Under the pieces are notes generated by a model. That model had not been told where the DNA came from and ran no database searches. It saw nothing but the letters and a program-made list of their open reading frames with translations. Of a DNA stretch of 64,000 nt, positions 32,901 through 47,900 are shown one piece after another. Source of the stretch: Uranotaenia lowii (lineage: Eukaryota; Arthropoda; Insecta; Diptera; Culicidae); contig NC_073692.1 of assembly GCF_029784155.1 (NCBI RefSeq), positions 19,098,126 to 19,162,125 of the forward strand. Direction: 5' to 3'. How positions within the stretch are numbered: the first letter of the stretch is position 1; each line of letters begins with the position of its first letter. Position numbers and translations under genes: made by a program.

Positions 32901-35900
32901 TTTTCATCTAAGTACAAGAACTTTTTTTATTTTTCCAAAATTTCGTATTTAGAGCATAACTCAAAAACGGTTCTACTAAGATTTTTTTGAATTTCATTTT
33001 CGGATTCAGCGCCCGATTTTACATTAAAAATGACCTTCAATTTACTAAGTTCAAAAATGCTGTAAACTAGTGTTATCTATAACAATTTTTATAACCATGT
33101 TTTAATCTTGGTTAAATTTTGGCCACACCTAAATTTCATAGAATTCGGATTTTTTTTTAAATTTGATGTTTTATTTTAGTTATTCTATTTCTGTGCACTG
33201 ATTCCTTCGTCCAAAGCTTAAAATTCTGGTTTCATTCGAAATTTTAATTCGTATTTATTTTAATCATAAAGGACATCTTTTTTGGAGTTTGTGGGATGAT
33301 CATGAGTAAGAAAATGGATTTAGAAATCAATTTCCTTAGTTTTTGCGCATTTTTGGTATTTATTGTTATTATTTCTAATTTCGAAAACCCCCCTTATAGA
33401 CGGGATTATCGCATGGGCCTGCAAAGCGCTCAAAATTAGATTTTTTGACCCTCAAAAAGATCAAAGGAAATCGAAAAAATTAAGTTTTAATTTTGATGCT
33501 AGACGACATAACAATGTACAAAACGTAGAAATCTGGTGTTATCTAGAAAATAATAACCTTAAAATTTCAAAAATCCTCCAAGGGGAATCAAAGGGAATTT
33601 AGAAAATCAAAATTTTAATTTTGATTCCAAATGTTTCGGAGATACACGAAACGTCGAGGTCTGATGTTATTACGAAATAAAAATTTTGGCTACAAAACGA
33701 ATCTGGGACTAGGATTTTCGAAAAAAACAGGCCGTTTTTCGAGAAATCGAATAAGTCTCAGAGTGTGGATTTTTGGCCAATTTTTTCCGAGATAACACCA
33801 TATTTCGACGTTTCATGCGTTTTTAAGTCATTTAGCATCAAAATTGAAATTTCGAATTTTTCGATTTCTTTTGGTGTCCCTCTTTTGGCGATTTTTGAGG
33901 GCAAAAAAACCGACCTTTTTAGCGCTTTGAGGCACACTTTAATCAAATCTGATTGAGCTGAAATTTCGCACACGTCAGTTTTTATAGACAATCGTCAAAA
34001 CCTATATCATCGGTTTCCGAAATTCGATCATGATATTTTTCCCATGCTTCCATTGGCACCCTAGTACATTTTCCTCATTGTGTTTTACAGGACAATTTGT
34101 AACCAAAATACAATCTTTGAACAGCCATAACTTTTTTGTTTTAAGTCCAATCGAGTTGAAGTCTTCAGGTGAAATGTTAGTCTTAATTGAAATTTTAATA
34201 AAATCAACATAATCAAGCAATCGATTGGTAAAGACAAAAAATTATGATGAAAAACCAGTTTTTTATGCTTCTTTAGAACACTATGTCTCAGAATCCCTTT
34301 CACACTTGAGATTCAGTGTAACCCCTTCCTGTTGTCCGATTCCGCTCAAATTTGGCATATGGCCTTTTGATGACTTCCTTAAACCATCCAAGTCTTTTTT
34401 TGCAAGTATTTTGATTTTAAAGTAGGTATTTATTAAGACAAATTTGATAAATAAAATGAAAAATAATCTTAAATCTTAAAGCATTGAACCGTAAATAGCT
34501 CTTCACACGATGATACAAATACCATGCTTTTATTAGCAAAGTTTAAGTGCACAAAAATCCGCATCTTTTGATGGCATTGGTATCAAACATATTTTACGCT
34601 TGATACACATTTTGGTCAGTTGAATTCAAAATTTTTGGACCAAAAAAATTTTTTTTCTTGGAAATAGCTTGCTTGTTTTGCATTTTGATTCAAATTTGGT
34701 TCATTTTTCATTGTTTACTTGTAGTATTTAACTCGGACAAAATTAAAAAAATATAAAATATATAAATTTTATGAAAACCTTTGGACCCAGAATTTAGTTA
34801 AAATCAAATCTTTTGAAAGTGCACTTTTTTCAAAGATCGCGATTGCGGAACCTCTAAACATATTTTTTTTCAGTCGGCCTCATACAAAAGTTTGTTCTGC
34901 ACATCCTATTCTACCATTTTGAGGGTGAGCCCCCAGATTCCCAGAAGTTATGCAATTTTGGGACACCCTCCTATTCCACCATTGTATTGAATTACTTTGT
35001 TTACAAAGATTCGGGTACTATTGTTTCCATAATCTTGTCATTAAAAACTCGTCAATAAAATACGTAAATATTACCTTCGAGAAAGCCTACCACGAAAACT
35101 TCAAACTATTTCGAGCTTTTTTTTTTAAATCAGTTTTTCTGTATATGAATTAGCCAAAATTATCCAGATTAGCAATTCTATAACCATAAGTTACACAGGT
35201 CTACAAAACTCTCTATTTTCTTCCCCTGGTGCGGGGTTGCCGAAATCACATGAACATCTGTATTTTCACAAAATTTTGAGAAAATTTTCTTCCCAGAATC
35301 TGTGATAAATAATACATTTGACAGTTTGTTGAGAAATCTTTCCATGTTTTTACTGTCAGTTACTTAGATCAAACGTCAGGTAGATAAAATCTAACATTAA
35401 ATTAATGTTAAATGCAAATGGAGATCACCTTTGATGATAACGAGAATAACCCACACAAGTTAGGATATGTTAAATAGAGACATGTTTGAGTAGGCTGAGT
35501 CGATTTTTGATCATTTTTGAATTTCTCAAATCCTGGGGTCTAAAATGCTTCGTTTTGGTCCAAAACTCATCCATGTTTTTTGCAGAATTTTTAAGTAACG
35601 TCTACATGAGCTAATTTGAACTTTGGGGTTTATACGGAAAAATTGGTATTTTTCACTGAAAAATCGATATCATTTTAGTTTCTTCTGTTGAACCGAGCCT
35701 GATGGTTTTGTGTCAATTTATAAATTATCTACAGGAATTTTTCCTATGAACAAATTTGTCCAAGATCGTAACTTCGTATGTTATTAGACAAAAAGTTATT
35801 GGCTGTTTAACAGGGTTATGTCTTTTGGCATTGAAAAACAATAATAACCATTCCAGTAAAAGTATTTTTTACTGTAAATTAATTGATGTTAAAATGTATT

Positions 35901-38900
35901 TATTAAATAGTTGTTTTGTGAAAGATGGTAGGGGGCTTGAAATCAGATTAGCCTATCCAAACTAACGCTGACTGAACAAAATGTGAGTTTAATCCAAATA
36001 TGCATGGAAGATCACAACTATTTTATTTTTTTAAATCAACATTTAAAAAACCAATTTCATCCTTGCAACCGTGCATTTAAGCTAAGGTTTCCAGATTACA
36101 CGGTTTTATCCGGGTTTGCCCGGATATTTAATACAAAACATGACAAAAGTCCTGTCCGGCCCGGTTGTCTGGATTTCATTGAAAAAATCCCGCATTTTGT
36201 CCGGATTTATTTACTTTTTTTGCCCAAACAAACAAGAAAACCAACATGTGTTTTAATTTTTTAATTCATTAGTCCAAATCGATTTTTTTTGAGAAAGTTT
36301 TATAAAAATATTCAGAAAAGGCCTTTTAAAGTCTAAATTACGATTTAAAAAAGCTGATGATTTATGATGAAATTTTTTTTTTCAAGTTTTTTTTCTTCAT
36401 TTGTGTTAAGTAATTTCTGGGTGTAGATCAAAATTGCCCGGATACTGTCCGGATTTTTGATTAACAATTTTGAAATCAAATGCCCGGATTTTGTTAGGTT
36501 TTTAGATAAAATCGATGACGGATTCTGCTTAGATATTAATACTGATTGAACAGAGTATCACTGATGTGGGAGAACCAATGTTTTTCTATAACAACTAGGT
36601 GATTTGTTTTATTCGTGTTTGAACTTCTGATAGTTCTCAACAAGTTATTAAATAAACGATTCGGTCCAAAGACTTTCAGTTTATGTGACTTAGGTCAGTA
36701 CGACAAGGAAAGTCATGTATCCTCAACGAACATCTGAAGTAAAAATTGGAACTTTAGGAAGTTGATTAGAAGACTTTTAAATAAAACCTCCATCAATGAA
36801 TTCAATGTATGAAATGGCTCTGAGATTATGAATGATTTCTATAGATTCTTTTTTTTTTGGTCATCAATTCGAATAGAATAAGTTTCAAATACAGTGCGTA
36901 ATAAGTGCAACGTTAAAGGTGAAAATTGTACACATATGCTTTATGTAATCTGGAGCATTTTCAAGGTTTTTGGAGGTTGTTACTACCTTTTCTATTTCTT
37001 ATAAAAGTCATAGAATTGTTTTCCTTCTGAAACTATGAGTTCTAAGGGATATGATCATCATCGAATATCAATCCTTGACTCAAAAGCTGTGATTGAAAGA
37101 CAATGAGCTTATTTCTACCTTTAAACTTGATCCGTCACATAAATTAATGGCCATTTCTTTCTTTCCATCTATCTCTCGTTTCAGCTGCACCGTGGTCCTA
37201 TTCAATACCAAGAAACTCAGTCAGTCCTTTCTGCTCAATACCGCCAAGAAAGCAATCACAGCGGTCGCATACTCCCAGTGCGGCCGCTATCTGGCCACCG
37301 GCGAGTGTGGCCACAATCCGTCCATTAAGGTCTGGGAGCTGGATGTGAATGGGAATGCCAACTACGAGAATGGAGCTGCCGGGAGCATCGTGGCCGAGTT
37401 TACCGGGCACAAGTATGCCGTCAGCTGTGTGGCATTTTCACCCACCGGGAAATATCTGGTCTCGGTAGGTTCCCAGCACGATAACATTGTGAATGTGTTC
37501 GATTGGAAGGCGAATCTGAAGATTGCGTCGAACAAGGTGAGTGCGAAAGTGGTTGCAGTGAGTTTCAGCGAAGATGGCAATTATTTTGTCACGGTTGGAA
37601 ATCGACACGTGAAGTATTGGTATCTGGAGGGTAGCAGGAAGTATAAGGAACCGATTCCGTTGATGGGTCGCAGTGCGATTCTGGGGGAGTTGCGTAACAA
37701 TGATTTTTGTGCGGTGGCCTGTGGAAAGGGCGAAATGGCCGAAAGTACTTATGCCATTACGAGGAATGGTCATCTGGTGGAGTTCAATGCGCGAAGATTG
37801 CTGGACAAGTGGGTGATGTGTAGGACGACAGCGGCCAATTGTATGGTCACCAGTACAAAGTATATTTTAGTAGGTTGCGCAGAGGCAATCGTGAGGGTGT
37901 TTAACGCTGAAACGCTGGAGTACATAACGACCCTCCCTAGGACGCACTTTTTAGGAGTAGATGTAGCGCAGGGTGTCCACATCAACCACATGATGACGGT
38001 GCCTCAAAATGCCAAGTACCCGGATACGGTAGCAATCGTTTACGACGAGAATCGTGGAAAAGTTACCTGCGTGTACAACGATCACAGTTTGTATATCTGG
38101 GATCTTCGAGAGATCCGCCGGGTGGGCAAAAGTCACTCCTTCTTGTACCACTCGGCGTGCATCTGGGGAGTGGAAACCGTGCCATTTAGTTATTTGTTGA
38201 AGCACAACATATCGGAAACGCTGCCATCGGATAGCTTCCTGACTTGCTCGTCGGACGACACCATTCGAGTGTGGGACATCGAAAACGGCGAGTCAACGGA
38301 TATGTACCGGAAGAACATCTACAGCAAAGAGTTGATGAAGGTAATCTACATCGACGAGGAATTGAACTTTATCAAGGATACAGACAATCCGATTCATAAT
38401 ACGGAGAAAAACTCCAGCTACGATGGGAGGAATGGTGTACGATGTATAAAAATAAGTCCCGACAACGGCCAACTGGCCACCGGAGATAGAAGCGGAAACA
38501 TTCGCATATATAATCTCAGTAATCTTAAGTTGATCACAACGATCGAAGCTCACGATTCAGAAGTGTTGTGCTTGGAGTACACGAACGATAAAATCGAACG
38601 AAAGCTGTTGGCCAGTGCCAGTAGGGATAGGCTCATTCACATCTTTGACTGTGAGGCCGGCTATCGAATTCTTCAAACGCTAGATGATCACTCGAGCAGC
38701 ATCACTTCGGTGCGGTTCATCGGAACGGGCAAGCAGTTCCAGATGGTGTCCTGTGGTGCCGACAAATCCATCATCTTCCGCAACTTTCAAAACAATGTCT
38801 TTCTTAGGGGCAACAACTGCTCCGGCAAAAATACGCTTTACGATATGGAGGTAGATAGTAATTATAAACACATTTTGACCGCGTGCCAAGACAGAAACAT

Positions 38901-41900
38901 TCGAGTCTACAGTACCCAGAATGCAAAACATACGAAGACTTTTAAGGGATCGCACTCGGACGAAGGAAGTTTGATCAAGGTTAGTTTAGACTCTAGTGGT
39001 ATCTACATTGCAACTTCCTGTACGGACAAAACCCTCAGCGTTTACGACTATTACTCGAACGAATGTATGGCTCGGATGTACGGCCACAGTGAACTCGTAA
39101 CAGGTCTGAAATTCACCAACGATTGCAAGCATCTAATTTCGGCTAGCGGTGATGGCTGTATCTTCATCTGGCAGGTTCCACATGATATGATCGTAACGAT
39201 GCAGGCTCGCCTCTCACAGCAAGCTCTCCGATCTGGACATCAACCAATTCCACGACCTATGTCCAATCCCTTCACCGATGCCATTCTGGAGCATCATCAA
39301 CCGGCCAATGATCAATATGGTTCACCGCCAAACAATCTGTTCATTGAGGATGCCCCGGTAACTCCCGGATATCGATTCTCGGACGTTGGCCAACTTCCTC
39401 AGTGGGCCAAAAGAAAACCAACGGAAGAACAATCGAACTCCCCTGTTCTTGGGAGCAGCCCTAGTCAAAATCAAGCATTCGGAGGACCACCCAAACCACG
39501 TGGCCGATGGGGTCAAAAGGGTCAGTTCGATGAAGCTCTTGACTTACGAAACATCGTCGACAATCCATTGAATACTACCTACAGTGCTGATAAGACCCTT
39601 CACCACGCCAACAACAACAACACCACCAATACACCAACATCGGGATACAACAGCGGCAGCTCCAAGGATGTGTACAGCAATGCCTACCTGAGCGAGGACA
39701 GCTCGATCGACAGTGGTCGCGAAAACCGACGGGACGTTTCGTCGTTCCTGCACAAGAAGATTTCCGAAACGAAAGCGCTCAGCTCGTTGAACTCGGAATC
39801 GAACACGGAACATGACGGGGACGTTGAGGACATTTCGGATGGCGAACGGACCAGTTCCGAGCACGGAATGGTATACTATCCGACGGCAGCACCCTCAACA
39901 CCGACGTAAGTTTTTTTTGTATGTTAAAAGAAACAAAATTTTAAAATTTGGTTCTTTTTTTAACAGAGATTTCAAAATCAACGAAATTGACGTCAACGAG
40001 CTGCGGAAGTCGATCCGGAGGCAGAAGCTGGAAAAACAGGGTCTCAGCATTCCGGTGCAGTTGCAGCTACAAAGTGCAGCTTCCACCGGAACCGGAACTG
40101 GTACCTCGGACGACGAAGACGAAGGATCGACCCCCAGCGGAGACAATGCGGATCGATCGCTAGCCTCTACCCTGGGTGGAAGCTCCGAAAGTATACCGCA
40201 GCAAACGTCGTCCACCTTTCTGCAGGCAGCACTCGATGGACCGGCCAGCCTTTCCGACAGGGAACGAGGTTTGTAACCCAACTCTTTTAAATGAAAATGC
40301 AAGGAATTCAATTTTTAACTTGTTGTTCCAGTACAAAGTCGCAAAAGTATCAGTGCAATGCATAACAACGACGCCAAAATCACTACGAGCATATCCAAGT
40401 CCTACGCCAATAACAAAAAGGAGGAACTGATGAAGGTCATCAACGAAGCCAAAGCCAAGTTGGAAAATGTAAGTTCGACACTTTTTTCTAACGATTTTTT
40501 AAAATCAAATTTACGTTTTCGAAATTTCATCCAAAATACTTTAATCAATTCGGAACCTAGTAGTTTTAAAAAAGATTCTTTAGGAAACTTCGTTCTTGAT
40601 GGTGTTTTTGTTCCATTGTAGCGGATCTTTTTCCATAACAAACGTGACGTTAAGTCCTCCTACTCATTAAATGTTGTTCATTCTAAGGTGAGACCTGCGA
40701 AAGCTATCATTTGTTTTCTGCACCGGTGGTGTGCTTCCCAGCCTCCCTGCCTGCTAATTAGCAATGCCAACAACGATTATTAATTCAACTGATACAGTCG
40801 GCACCGTTTGACTGTGAGGAAACAAATAACTCTGTACTAATAAGCTTCCAATGATCTAATTTTTTTTTTAAACCAATTTCCATTTTTGTGACCGGGTGAA
40901 AAGTTATTAAAATTGATTTACGGAATTGTCCGATTTTTTAGAAAATTGAACGTGTCCAAACTTTTTCCAAAACATTTATAAGGCTTTCGATCATTAAAAT
41001 ACTTACACTCACATTAACGCATAAATAAAACAGAAATCGTTATAGCTAAAGCTATAATCATTTAGAATCCGGACAGTTACAAACGTGTGTATTTTTTAAA
41101 AAAATTGTTCATTTGATCATTTGGTAATAAAAATGATATTGGAAAGAAAAATGTTAAAAAAAAAAATTTATTATTGATAACAAAAAAAAATCTTGCTTTA
41201 TCATAAAATCTCTTTTTTATCTTTGCACACTTTTTTCAGTCATGTATCGATCTATCGTTTTTACCATAGAAGCAGAACCTTCGCAAAATCATGGTACACA
41301 CATGGTAAATTTACACAAATTCACCTGGAAAAACCAATTGGAATCTGGTTGGAAACTTTTCATGAGCAGATATCTCGAAGAATTTGACATCTTAAATTCG
41401 GATTTAACACAAATTTTTTTGTCCATCAGAAAACATCTGTCACATTGCGTAAAAACCAGTCGCACAGATTGCGATCCATGGAACTGCTTACTATTAGTTT
41501 TTTGCTGGGTGTCTTCTAGTCAAGCAACACTTTTTGCTTGCCGGAGACGGATTTTTTGCATAGTTTAGGGGTCTGCATTCAGTTATTTGCAATAACCATC
41601 GTCTTTTTACCCATATTCGAGATCGAGGTAGCCACTCCGATGCTTCCTGAGCATCCTAGAGTGGCTCCTTATACTTCTTAACCATTTTAGACAAAAAATA
41701 ATTTTTTAAGCCGGCAATGAAGAATTTCCAAGATGGTTTATTTTTACCATGTTTTTTGCATCGTAAATATCTCGAACACACGTTAACTTAAAAATCTGAA
41801 AAAATAGGGAAGATAATCCTTTTCATAACGAACACAACGCTGTCAAAATTTTGCATATCCGAACTTTAGGAATGTATCTATTATCGAAATGAAGTGCCCG

Positions 41901-44900
41901 GACTCTAAATGATCATAGCCTTACAACTCTAAACTTTTTCTTTTTTAAATATTGATTCCTCTACTGATTTGAAGAGTATTAATATTATGATCATTTTACT
42001 ATATTAGAAAAAAAATTAATTTACAACATATTCATGTGGTAAGAGAAATAATTTTTATGTTAGTTTTCATTTATTTCCAAAAGTGTTGTCTATGGCCGGA
42101 CACTACAAATTACTTTACCAAAGTTGTTACAAATGGCACAAAAACGTAGTAAAATGACTTGCACAGGTTTTGTAAGTGCGGTTTTTTGAATACTGAACAT
42201 TCTATGAAGCCTATCATAGAACTTTTTTTAGACAAACCATTTGTCTATGTCCGGACAGCAAAATTTAGAGTTTCTCAGAGGACAAACATATTTTCGTTTT
42301 TGAATCATTACCTTCTGTTATCCATTTAAGATTGCTATAGAGATGAAGACATTAAAGTTTCAAGTTGAAATCATGTTTAATTTTGAATATTTTCTTGTCC
42401 GGTCATAGACAACTGTTGTGGCCATGAAAAGCCATAGGACTGTAAGGAGAAGGGGCCTTGGCGAAACTATCACTGCTTGCCCTTTCCTCTTCTGGGATTG
42501 GGTTGTGACGACCTCTGGTGGTTGCCAAACAACGGAGGCAGATCCGCGGACTGTCTGCAAGGCCAGGTCGATGTGAGCGCATGGGAAAACTACCACTGAT
42601 GGTCCGCTCCCCTCGTGGGATTGGACTTTTTTTTCATTAGTTGATCACCTAGGTGGTAAATCCTTTTCACGGATTGCAATCCAAGGCGCGGCGAGCCACA
42701 GCGTCCCCCCAGTTTGCAACTCTGGGTTTATGGGTGCAGTTGGACGACTGATACTATGTACCCCTACGCCATAAAGTCCACCTGGGGCCGCTGACCTTTG
42801 TTCCCACCTCGAACTGTTTGACACACTTTGCTTCAATAGTGGGAGGTCAATTCGCGCTAGTGCGCTCCAAGGCAATACTCGTTTCCGAACCCTCTATCAG
42901 CAATACCTCATTCTAACACAACTCGATGCGCAACCCCTCCTCTGACGAGTTAGGACCCGACATCTCATCGTGTGAATGAGATCCCCACGCAGTGCACCTA
43001 CTAACTTCGTGAATCCAGTCCGGGAAGGCCGGAAACACAAAGCGAGTTGTCGACGACACTTTCTCTGTTCAAACCCGCGGGTAGGGGGGGTAAGCCCCCT
43101 AAGCCACGTGTAGGACTCAGACTCCTCCGAACTCACAAATAGTGTTGACTTAAGTCACCACTCAGCGCAACTACTCGATCTTCAAGTCGGGCGCTTTATT
43201 CACCCGAAGCGCAGATCGAGCTATAGACCGCTCTCATCAGGTCACACTCGCGGTTCAGGCGCAACAATTCCCGAAACGCGTGTCGAACCCTGACACCTCC
43301 GGCAAACCGTGCCTCTCAGACACTGACGTGTAAAACACGTCTCAAGTGATCGGCCCACTTTTGGCCACCACTTTGCGCATCTACTCGTTTTGCGAGTCGG
43401 GTCTATACCCACCGAAACGCGAAACGAGTTGGCGATCGCTCTCCCTCTGGTCACGTCCGCATATCAGGGTCATGACCCCCCGAAAGCGTGTTGGACCATC
43501 ACGCACACACCCAAGTACTGGTACCTAAGTACCCGGGTGCACCACTTCTTCCGCGCGGGTTTGGCAGACCCGTCGACAGCCTCTAGTGGGTTTGGTGTAG
43601 TTGGGTGGGTGGGTGTAGGTGGGATTGGACCTGAACAGACAACCATGCATGGTTGTCCCATCAGTGGAGGCAGGTCCTTATGACGCTGGCTAGCGGCCAA
43701 GGCTTGAGGGGTCTCGATCACCTGGTTGACCAAGATCCAAACTCTTTCGTATGGGCTCTGAAAAGAGCCGATTGTGGCAGCTGGATCGGGAGCAAGGCGT
43801 TAGAACGAGCGAAGAAAGAAGGCACTAGTTTCGGCCTATAAACTATTTTAGTTCTCTGCTTTACTATTAACATTCTTTTCCTCCGTCCTATCTTGACGAT
43901 ATGGCGGTTTGACAACGATTGACGACACACGGGCGGCAGTGCGCGTTTTTATATCTTTGACTGGTCGGCTGCTGCTCGCTGATTGGCCGACGACTCTCAT
44001 CTCTTCTCTCGCGCTCTCCTTCCAACTTTCAGTCCGCTCGTCGGACCAGGGTTGCCAACATTTTTTCCCAAAATTCAAGAAGCTTGAAAATAAAAATCAG
44101 GCTAACGTAAAATGATCGAGCTGTGTGCTCTTTTTTGCTCACCGTTGTAAAATGTTGTGGAACTGATATACATGATCTATATATTTCTATAGAAATGTGA
44201 ACGAATGTTTATACGACAATCATATTTTCCAGTCATTAATCTTCTAGTTAAATAATTTTGATAAAAAGTACATTTGCGTAAGTTGCTCACTTTGAAACAC
44301 AAATCAATTGCAAGCTTTGACTTTGAAGTTATAGTAATTTTATTAATTTTTCATTTTCCCGCGCTCTGTTGAAATAATATCCCAGTGAAATTTCAAATTA
44401 AGATGAATTCTAGATATTTTTCAAACTAAAAGTTAAAACGCTTTGCAGTCTTCAACAAAAAAGTAAAAAAATATAAAAAAAATTGATCAATGATTGATTT
44501 TGCATTACACCGTTTTTCTTGAAACGCCTTATCAGTAAAACTGGATGCGATAGACAAAGTCTGACAAAAACTTAGACTTCAGGATACCTAAATTTTCTAA
44601 AACAATGATAGAAGATTTGAATCCGATAGAGTGTGAAGTTATTGAGTTCAAGGTTGGAGTAACGACGACGACGGAGCACTGAATTTCTATTGAATTTTGA
44701 ACGGATATGTACTAGTTTCATGTGAAAACTAAAAAATCAGGCAAAATCAGGCTTATTTCCAAAAATTGGGGAAAATGGGGCTTTAATTAGGTTATCAGGA
44801 TGAGCCTTCAAAAATCATTCACCACAATACAAATGCAAAATTAAGGCGATCCTCTCCGTACTACTAGACAAAGCTTTCGATGCCATTCATTAGTTTCCCA

Positions 44901-47900
44901 GCAAACATTTAAGAAGGTATATCGCAGGAACAACAGAATTATTCAAACAAATATACCAGATGAAAAGATTGTATTAAACTTACCAAATAGCATATAACTA
45001 CAAAAGTGGAGGCGATATATCTACAATAACAAGATTCCAACTTTTTGAAGACATTTTTACGAATTGACTAAACTGCTATCTGATTCAACTTTTTTGGGCA
45101 AATCTTTTCGTAAATGAATGATAGAAAACTACTCAATACTAACGTTATTGACGATGGTTATTGAAAATGTCTTAATAGTCGATTTGGATTATCATTCCTT
45201 TAAGATTTCATGTTAGCTGGGTTATCTTTACAGATTGGATTACCATATTTCAAACAGCATATTAGGCTGCTATTCACTTTATTTCCATGGTATTGAAACA
45301 TTATTGGGATAATGCGTTTTCAAAAAATGAATGTTGTCCTGATCATCAAATCCTGATATAAAAAGACTAAATGGATCAGGATGAATACCATTAAATGAGT
45401 TAGCAGACCAATAATTTCAGCTGAATGTGGTACAGACCCTCATAAGTGAATTATTCACACTAAGGCTCTTTTAAGAATGAGCTATTATACCTGGAGATGA
45501 TATTCAAAAAAATATTACACTGGTTTTTCTTGGTACTTCTTTCCTCCTTTATAACTCCTTCTAGGCACATACGTTAGTTTAAAAACATCCGTTACTTCGA
45601 ACCATATATTCAGGAAAAAATCTTATAAACCCGCACATGGAATACGGGAAAATAGACACAATACTCAAAAGTAAAATTTTTGCAACAAATTGAAAAGGAA
45701 ATAACCCATAGTTATGTACACCTACTTTAGGTTGCCAGATTGCCCGGTTTTATCCGGGTTTGCCCAGATATTTAATACAATATTTGGGAAAAGTTCGGCC
45801 TGGCCCGCTTGCCTGAATTTCATCGGAAAATGCCCGGATCTATTTACTTTATTTGGCAAATAAAAAAAAAAATTTGCTGTTAAAATTTTTACTTTACCTA
45901 CGAAACCAATTTTTTTTTCAAAATAATCATGAAAGGTTATTTGAAACCCTAAAATTCGGTTTAAAATCTGTCGATAATTTTTGATGTAATTTTTTCAATT
46001 TTTTTTCTTGATTTTTGCTGAGTGATTTCAGGATTTTGGCTAAATTTGCCCGGATTTTTGGTCGTCAATTTTGGAATCAAATGCCCGGATTTTGATGGCA
46101 TTCATATAAAATTGCCCGGATTTGTACGGCTCGGATACGTTCTGAAAAAATTCTGGCAACTTTAACCTATCTACTTCAGAAAATCTGATAATTAGTGCTA
46201 ATACCAAAAGGTTCTGAAAGGATCGAGTCATCTTACCCTCTTGTATAACCAGTGTTTCAATCACAAGCGAAAATGTAGACGTGATACTGAAAATTCTCGT
46301 TAAAACGAGAGGAAGACTCGGTGTCCCTATTTCCGTTTACTATGGAAATACATAGTGTACTCAAATAACAGCAAGAAAAGACTACGCATTTCAGCTTTTC
46401 GGCTTAATGACTTTTAAGAGTAGAAGCATACAATGGTGGCAAATTTTTTTAAGTTTGTGATTGAATCAACATTTGCAAAAAAGTGCCCTATATTTTTCTC
46501 TAATGATAAGTGAAAGTTTGGATTTAATCTGATAATTTCCTGTTTAACAAGATTCATTCAACTTAAAATGAATTTGGATTTAAAGGTTTGAATTTTGTAA
46601 CATTTGAGATCAGCTACAAGTTTAGCAGGACATTAATACAGTTAAGAAAGCTTTCATTCGGTTTTTAGGGGTTAAAAAAGTAATACGCTCTGTATAAACG
46701 ATCTGATGTTAGAAAACCACAATTTTCCTAACATAAAACTACATGGACACTACTGTGGACAACGACACATTATTAACCACAACAAATTTAACATTAAACC
46801 TTTCACGTTAAATCACATTAAACATCCATGTTCGTCATCCAAAAAAAAAATCCTTATTTTCGATTACCTTACCTGTTCCCATTCACGATAAAAATAAATT
46901 TGACGCTCCACTTACCTTTCTAGGTTGGTTACCGATCCGGTTTGCGCGCTAGTCAAAGTATATCCGATCTGAGCCACTCGGCCATGATGAGCGGCAGTCC
47001 CGGTGGGCCCGGCCGATTGCAACGGTTAGGTGGTAAGTTTGTCGGTTTTCCGAAATTTTTTCTCTAGAAAAAGAAATTTTATTTTGTCCAACTTGTACCC
47101 TCAAGATACTATAAGTCTAGAAAGTCATACACCAACGACACCCCTTGTTGTGTACTTATTTTTGATGGTGGTGGATTTTATTCTTTTCTTTTCTTTTCTC
47201 AAAACTAAAACTTTACTTTTCTTCGACCGCTTGACTAACATTTGTCACGTGTATTTTGCTTTTGTTTTTATTTCATTCTAATGGTATTTGGTAACAAACG
47301 CTAAAACGCTAGTATTTAGGATCATATTGTTTCGTAAGGTTGTGGATTCAAAAAAAAATCAACAGCTAGGTTATTGGTATCAAACACGCTATTCACCTCT
47401 GTACAGTTTTATACTTTTGTTCTTGCTACTAGCGTGTCCTTTAAGTTGAAAAAAGTAGAACGACTTTATCCATGCAAACATGTCAGACGATTTACAAGTT
47501 TTTGTTTCAATTTAGTCCAAGACTGTAAAAAAGGAAGCGCTTAAACCGCTGTTCTTTTTCTATTTCATCACATGCTGCTTGTCCACTTTCAACTGGTCGT
47601 AACGGTAAATTTTGATTAAAACATTCTAAAGGTGATAATTCTTACTACTGTCGAAACAATGCTGCACAGCAAAATTCATCAGTAAATAGTTTTAATTACT
47701 TGAACTGTGCTGCGCCAAGGTCGCGGATAGTTCAGAATTGCGCCATGATCAATCAAATTCAACAAGAGCTTCCACCCTATCCTAAAAATCTCGGAATATA
47801 CCCTGCCCAGCAACCTGATGAGGAAGAAAGTGACGAAGAGAATACTACGATTCGGCCGGATAAGTTGGAGCTTCCGGAATTGCCTCCGGTCCCAGCAGAT

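Noticed and set aside
37093..37184. ATG at 37093 as start of the WD40 protein
   Set aside because: The residues before 37185 do not resemble the family, the polypyrimidine tract and TTTCAG are in this stretch, and the exon at 23838-23929 joins in frame at 37185.
42412..44046. GC-rich island as ribosomal RNA gene or CpG-island promoter of a host gene
   Set aside because: No rRNA core sequence is recognisable, and it lies in a mid-gene intron with tandem repeats, which fits a repeat better.
44047..44070. TGTTGGCAACCCTGG on the minus strand as an LTR start for the GC-rich island
   Set aside because: The same end read on the plus strand is a hAT-like terminus (CAGGGTTGCCAAC), and no second LTR copy is seen.
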